Source of the DNA: Grifola frondosa
Taxonomy: Eukaryota; Basidiomycota; Agaricomycetes; Polyporales; Grifolaceae
Length of the DNA: 64,000 bases
Assembly: GCA_001683735.1 (NCBI GenBank)
Contig: LUGG01000007.1
Location: forward strand, 1,674,001 to 1,738,000
Direction of reading: 5' to 3'
Of this stretch, positions 58,657 to 64,000 are shown piece after piece; the stretch's first letter is position 1; each line of letters opens with the position of its first letter. Below the pieces are notes generated by a model. The model had not been told where the DNA came from and ran no database searches. It saw only the letters and a program-made list of their open reading frames with translations. The position numbers were made by a program, and so were the translations under genes.

Positions 58657-60388
58657 TGTCGTATTCTTCCGGCGATCGGTATGAAACAACACACTTTTCA
58701 CCAAACAACCAAAAGGCTATCTGACTAGAGTAATATTTTGTTTTATAGTCGAGGGGTTATTTCCCGGATAGGACGGGTGCACCGAGCGTAACGGGGTTTC
58801 CTACTTTTCCGGATAGAGGCTCAGTCGAGTCCGGTTGCGCGAAGATACGCTATATCACAGGAGACTCTGAAGATGCTCTGTGAAGTATCCTACGGTACTT
58901 GGTTACTTGCAGTATACCTGTGGGGAACAAGAAAAAGACTAGGCTAGACTCAAATAGTCTGCCTCGTTAGTATGCTTCTAACTTCTTTTCAAAGTTACTG
59001 CCTTCTTGCAGTACTTTGACTTCAATACTGATTCCGCTTGCTGATTAGGAATGCTCCTGGACTTCTTTCCAGAGACTTATACTCCGTAATCACTTACAAG
59101 ACGGACTTCCCAAACCCAATACAAACAACCAATTTCTCAAACTGACGGTGCGTACCTGATGTCCTTTATGACAGGATTGCCTCCACTGTCCTAACAAAAG
59201 TCTACCAATCTTCCTACTAACCTTGTGCTTCCAGAATCTCTTGCCTGGACAGTTGACAATTTAGGGAAGTGATATGCCCCTTTTGTGACAGGATTACTTC
59301 ACTGTCCTAATAAAGGTCCAATATTTCCTGCCTGAACTTGTGCTTCCAGAATCTCTTGCCTGGACAGTTGACAATTCAGGGAATACTTTACAAACAGGTA
59401 AGCCTAGACCACACACTCAAGTGGGCCTCAAAGTTAGAGAAAGAAATTCTGATTCAAAGCTAAGGTTGGCTGAGGAACGAGAGCTTTGGGGGGGGATCCA
59501 AGAGATGGATGATCAAAGAGATGATCAAAAGATGGATGATCAAAAGATGGATGATGGGGCCCCTCGTTCGCTCCAGCTTATATACTCTACAGAATGTTTC
59601 TGGAAAGTTCTATTCTATGGCTGACTAATGCTTCCTTCTGCTTCTTACCAATCCACTAAGTTTTCTGCTGACGAATTGCATTTGGAAGTTGCTGGAAGCT
59701 TCCTTGACCTGCTAGCACATTCTACACAGGTCTCTCTCCTTCTGGAGAATTCTCCCAGGTTCCATGAGTTCCTAGGGTGTTCTTCATGATTCTATGATAC
59801 TCTGGAGTCTACTGAAATATTCTAGCAGATTCTCCAGGTTTCTGTATTCTTCCAGGACAATCTGGAAGGGGAATTTTCGATTAAAGTCTTCTTTTAAGAC
59901 TATAATCTTCTGGGAAATTCCAGGACCTTCTGTCCTTCCAGGATATTCCAGGATATTCATCAGCAAGGGGCCACAAGTCTGCTCAACTAAGCAGAAATGA
60001 CCACAGTATGTCTTTGCTGACACAATTCTGATTACAAGAGGTGAACTGAGGAGTGCAATATGTGATGGGAGATGAATGTGACGGATAAGGAAAGGGAAGA
60101 AAGGGGATAAGCCGTGATGTATTATGACCTTGACCTTCTTGACTGTCCCTAGACTCCCTGCAACTGCTGCTGCCACAATCGAATGTCTCCTGGGAAAATG
60201 ACCGTGTTTGATGGAATGCGACATAGTCATTATCCAGCTTCAATGCTCCTGTCATCCAGCGCGCTGTCTGGGCTGCCCAATTCCATGCTATCATTCCATT
60301 CCCTGCATGCTTTCATGTGTGTGGGTAGTGCAGACACTGGTCAATGAAATTGCCATGTCCGAGTACCAATCCAGATTGGTGCACGACA
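58657..60388 (-). repeat. Right LTR (5' LTR relative to coding strand), 1732 bp
   Basis: Matches 45566-47298 base for base in the regions compared, apart from a handful of short indels. Ends are TGTCG and CGACA. The adjacent host sequence CGGTCATCTCGG continues the interrupted F-box-type gene. Confidence 0.92.
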
Positions 60389-61247
60389 CGGTCATCTCGG
60401 GATCGTGCGCCATAGGTTTCTTCTTCCTGCCGCCAACGAATGGGCCGGAATGGATCTGGATGTCTACACACCCTACACACGGTTCCCGGAAATGGTCGCG
60501 TACTTGACGGGCGTGGAGGGGTTTATCAGAGATCCAGAGGCGGACGAACATTTCTACGACGTGGACGGAGTGGCGGAAATTGCCCGTTTGAAGAAAGACA
60601 CCATAGGCATCGATGTGGTCGGAGACAAGCAGAAACCGCGCTTCACCCGTTGCCTTTTTTCTGGATGACGGCGGTGATGAATTTTCTATCCGCGGATGGG
60701 TTATGCAGTGCCCATCCGAAGTTAACGCAAGACATGGGTGCATTAATCAACTCCATCAATCTCTCTCGATTGGGGACGCCGAATATGTATACATCGAGCT
60801 TAATTCCGAAGTACATCGGACCGGATTTGACATACGAACGAGCGCAGCCGGATGGACGCACGAGAAGGATTCGAACGGCGATTTCGCGGTGACGGGAATG
60901 CAAATTGCGCTTACTTTACCAGATATTTGGAGACGAAGATTGCCTTCGCGCGTCGTTGTACCCGTATGCAGAAGGATTCCGCGACGTGATCGACCGTCAG
61001 CATATTACCGTCATGTGGCGCCGCGGAGGACCGCCTTGTCATGTAGGGTGCATGGGAACACTTACGCCGTCTCTTTTGGAGGTCGAGGATGTATCGCTCA
61101 TCTGAAGATGTATGGGATAGTACAGTACTACGATCAGCATTATGATATGGTTGAAACTCCTGTATTGGGCGAGCGTGGTACTCAGTTTGCGATGCGAGTC
61201 AACACGATGTGTATAGTGGGAGGCCGCGTGTTTGATATTCGACAGTG
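60389..61247 (+). pseudogene. 3' part of the F-box/nucleotidyltransferase-like gene
   Basis: The gene cut at 45565 resumes here: VISGSCAIGFFFLP, MDLDVYTPYTRFPEMVAYL, EGFIRDPEADEHFYDVDGV, then RTGFDIRTSAAGW, FGDEDCLRASLYPYAEG and ITVMWRRGGPPC. An ISGS-type glycine loop followed by a DLDVY aspartate pair is the pattern of a nucleotidyltransferase fold. The order continues across at least four frame breaks (near 60440, 60665, 60930 and 61080). The end is probably the TGA at 61245-61247, after GGRVFDIRQ. The insertion of the LTR element removes any normal product. Confidence 0.6.
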
Positions 61248-61439
61248 AGCGCCGTCAACAGAAAACGCTTAAATACGATTAGCGTGGATCAGGCCTGCGG
61301 GTGGGATACTCACCGAATAGTCATTTCTGTCGTGACCGGTCTGAATCACGAGTGAACGGTTGCGTGAAGCGGGATTGAGCGGGTGGGTTGCGAATCCATT
61401 GCAGTAGACGAAAAGATACGATGAGCGTTAGACAAAGGA

Positions 61440-61695
61440 GATGTGGCTACAGGGTGGGGGAAACATGACATATTTATATGGCAATTGCAGTACGCTGTAG
61501 GAACGGATGACCGGTTGAGGATCGGTCGGTAAAGATATGGCGGAGTCGGATGAAGTGACGCGGACGGATGTAAAGGGAAACATGACATATTTATATGGCA
61601 ATTGCAGTACCCTGTAGGAAGCGGATGACCGGTTGAGGATGCGGTCGGCAAAGAGATGGCGGAGTCGGATGAAGTGACGCGGACGATGTAAATTA
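61440..61695. repeat. 119-bp tandem duplication
   Basis: gggaaacatgacatatttat, atggcaattgcagta, ctgtaggaa, gcggatgaccggttgagga and atggcggagtcggatgaagt occur in both units, about 61458-61574 and 61577-61692, with only a few small differences. Confidence 0.8.
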
Positions 61696-61813
61696 ACATG
61701 TCGCATGTGAATTCCGTCTGGATCATAACGCGGGCGGACCTCAGATAGCGGTAATTGGCATCTGCGTATATAATTGTAAACATAACGAAGTGATTGAACC
61801 AATTTTCGCAGTC

Positions 61814-62253
61814 ATGGCGCTCACGTACGTATATTCCCGATGTTCTCGCTGGTTGACGCCAACGCTGGCACAGGTTCGTAGCATTAGAGGATATTTAATC
61901 CCGCTCCGTTCAGATGCTAGGTTCGTCCACTGCCAATCCACCGATACCATTGAACGATGGGTTGGACGTAGCACAAGTGTCCAACTTCTTCGTCGATCAT
62001 GCGCACGTTCGGTCGACGGAGGTTTTGATAAACGTTGGTTTACAAAGGGGGGCAGGAGTTGACATACGCATGGTGGATATTTCTACGAAAGCGATGAGGA
62101 GGAGGTGGTGAACGGGCACTTGCTTCGTGAAAATGGGAACAACCACTGGCGTGGGGAAATGTTGGTTTTTCGAGTCGGTATCAACCGCTCACGGTTGATT
62201 AATATGAGGCGGATGGATGACCATCGCACGATCATAGCTGCTTCGCGGTGAGT
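61814..62253 (+). CDS. Unrecognised small gene, frames disrupted
   Basis: An ATG at 61814 is followed by a GTACGT donor. Downstream, ANPPIPLNDGLDVAQVSNFF and later YESDEEEVVNGHLLRENGN and HWRGEMLVFRVGINRSRLIN read like coding sequence in two frames, joined only by an indel near 62050. The last part resembles KSLWFYSPAGEPRDRVNVG of the gene at 41218. The exact exon structure is not resolved. Confidence 0.4.
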
Positions 62254-62389
62254 GACTTTGATTTTCTGCGCAGACCTTGAAAATGAATGCTATACAGAGT
62301 CGTCGAACTCTGGCATCCTGAAGTATTAACAAAGTGGGTTATGAATGAAGGTTGTGAGCATTGATTCCACATTAATATTCACAATGGTT
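62254..62389. other. Short convergent intergenic stretch
   Basis: AT-rich spacer between the small gene at 61814 and the end of the helicase-protease gene. Nothing else was seen. Confidence 0.35.
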
Positions 62390-64000
62390 TTAAAATTCAC
62401 ATACGTATAGAATATGACTGACGGTCCGTCCATACGCCTCGGAGAAAGTTTTGCGTAAAGTGGAGAGACAGCCTTCGTTTACAGTGGATCGACCGGTTGT
62501 TGCTCCGTCATGATAATACACTTGTGTCTGGTTGTCCACAAAGCGGTCGTGAAATGGTTTTGCCCTGCATATATAACGCCGCCAAAACACCCCGTCGGTC
62601 ACCCTGATTGGTTGGAACTAGCACGGTATTGTCAATTGATATATGGTGTTTGCGCTCACCATCTGTACACGTCTAATATTATAATAGGCGGGGCACAAGT
62701 TAACTGGGTAATGACCGGGGCTGAGGACCCACACATACGACAACGCACTCGACAACCCGCCTGGAGTATCTGCTGAATGCAACTGGTCGAAGTCAAACAA
62801 TGTGTCGACAAGGAAGTTGTGTTCCACATAAATGGGTAGACGCACCACAAATAACGGTGAACGGTGTCCGTGGCGAATTGTCTCGCACAACCACAAGAGG
62901 TACACTGGACCATGCTGGTTCCAAATGGCTGCATGGTTTGCGAGAGAAATTGCAATATTTCAGTCACCGAAGTGGTGGATGCGCCTAGACGTGGGAATAG
63001 AGTTGGATGTAGCAAGTATAAGATGTCGCGCAGTGTGTCACGCGTATATTCTAAATGGTCCGTGTTAGACAGGGATTGTGTGAATCCGGCTCGGAGTATT
63101 TCCATAAGCTCATTGCCGGGAACGAGCGACGCGAACCAACCTGAACCGTTGCCCACAAACAAGTTCCACAACAGCGTTAATACGGAATCATAAGCGCAGC
63201 TCCAATTCATACTGTCCCATTTGAGACCCTGGTGACGGCGTTCGGTTACTTCGCGGGTAAGCTCCCAAACCAATTTTCTTTTCTTCGTGGGAGAAGAACT
63301 GTGGACAGCTTGCCAGTCGGCGGTTTTCGTCACCTTTCGTTTTCTCTCCATTTGCTCATTGCCAGACGAAACTCTGGAAGTGTTGACCGAAGTCGCACAT
63401 GATAACGGAGCCACGGACATGGTCGGTAAAAATTTTAAAAGGATCATGGGAAGTGTTGAATGAACGAACGGAATTTGATGCGATCTCGCTGCGAAAAACG
63501 CGTTCATACGAACGGATAAGTTCAGCTCGATCTCCACCGACTATCCCTTCAGGCAGCATACCTTTCGATCGCCTGCAAGTAATGTCATCTAATATGTCCA
63601 GCTCTCTGAATTCTCTCCGTAGAGCGCTTGATGCACCGCCACGGAGTTTGCCTTCGTCAAAACCTTCCAAAATGACTGTGCCTTGCAGCGACGCACTGCG
63701 AGAGAACACAGTGTACAGTGACTGATGGTTACGGCAAAACTTTGGTGCATACGTTGTTGGCCGTGTGCGTCCTTGTGAGGCGAAGTCAGTCATCGCGAAA
63801 TTGGGTAACACAGTGACCTGTTCTCGTGAGATTTTAACGACATCATCAGTTTGCATGGTACACGCTATGCGGCATTTACATGCACAATTGGTACAAACAT
63901 TCACAGGTAAACCCTCCAGCTGGACTGCACGCGGTGGCTTAAGAAGCTTGACAAATAAAGTGTCCAGAACGGTTTTGCCAGAAGGGAGGGTGCTGGAATT
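62390..64000 (-). CDS. PIF1-type helicase C-terminus fused to a USP-like cysteine protease domain (5' end outside window)
   Basis: Reading from 64000: PPRAVQLEGLPVNV, then LPNFAMTDFASQGRT, which matches helicase motif V of the PIF1/UvrD_C_2 type, and CRNHQSLYTVFSRSAS, EFRELDILDDITCR. A linker follows with SSPTKKRKLVWEL. Then a ubiquitin-protease-like part: LKWDSMNWSCAYDSVLTLLW (Cys box, catalytic Cys in SCAYDS), two CxxC pairs (CTSCG, CRMCG), PPIIILDVYRW and, in the last exon (62602-62390), VYYHDGATTG, supplying the likely catalytic His. A frame break near 63400 separates helicase and protease parts, and the last intron (about 62657-62615) joins out of phase by one. Related fusions are multicopy in mushroom genomes; function unknown. 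Confidence 0.75.

Larger units (their letters stand above)
45566..60388 (-). mobile_element. 14.8-kb LTR retrotransposon derivative, apparently lacking RT and integrase
   Basis: Two direct LTRs (1733 and 1732 bp) bound the element, each starting TGTCG and ending CGACA. Its coding strand is minus, shown by the order gag, zinc knuckle, protease away from the right LTR, a primer-binding-site candidate next to the right LTR and a purine tract next to the left LTR. It interrupts an F-box-type gene. Between about 47.3 and 53.2 kb no reverse transcriptase, RNase H or integrase frame is visible on either strand, so it is probably mobilised in trans. Extra cargo: a 3' ORF with a TATA box, a spliced gene on the opposite strand, and a region dense in GACGCGTC. 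Confidence 0.88.

Overview
The window reads as nuclear DNA of a basidiomycete fungus, most likely an Agaricomycete. Genes are cut by many 48-60 nt GT-AG introns. The protein families are fungal: SKN1/KRE6-type GH16 proteins, large membrane GT2 glycosyltransferases, an HNH protein, a Nug1/GNL3-type nucleolar GTPase, and a PIF1-type helicase joined to a ubiquitin-protease-like domain. No bacterial-style operons, ribosome binding sites or CRISPR arrays are visible.

Layout. 1.0-2.8 kb: a disordered Ser/Arg-rich protein. 3.2 kb: tRNA-Val. 3.5-9.0 kb: a decaying inverted copy of the 32.5-39.5 kb segment, made of a broken GT2 gene (GT2-A) and a fragment of the GTPase. 12.3-13.3 kb: an HNH-type gene. 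13.7-36.2 kb: cell-wall block of GT2-B (-), GH16-1 (+), GH16-2 (+) and GT2-C (+). With GT2-A this makes three GT2 and two GH16 genes in about 31 kb. 37.6-39.7 kb: the fuller GTPase gene. 40.0-40.9 kb: a hAT-like non-autonomous transposon with perfect 33-bp terminal inverted repeats. 41.2-45.6 kb and 60.4-64 kb: genes of families that look lineage-specific, including an F-box/nucleotidyltransferase-like gene split by an insertion. 45.6-60.4 kb: that insertion, a 14.8-kb LTR retrotransposon derivative.

The LTR element runs on the minus strand. It encodes gag, a zinc knuckle and two retropepsin domains in one polyprotein, but shows no reverse transcriptase or integrase. It also carries a 3'-end ORF with its own TATA box, a 58-residue four-exon gene on the opposite strand, and a 1.9-kb stretch with 15 copies of the palindrome GACGCGTC, whose core ACGCGT is the MluI cell-cycle box. 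This is the most unusual object in the window.

The GT2 and GH16 genes probably act together in building a wall glucan or a related polysaccharide. GT2 would be the membrane polymerase and the Kre6-type GH16 the type II membrane partner in the secretory pathway. This is inferred from family and neighbourhood.

Almost every conserved gene in the cell-wall block is interrupted by 1-2 nt indels, many in G or C runs. Where I compared them, the two LTRs also differ by small indels and not by substitutions. This suggests uncorrected long-read assembly errors, so 'pseudogene' should be read with care. GT2-A is the exception, because it also lacks its ATG start.
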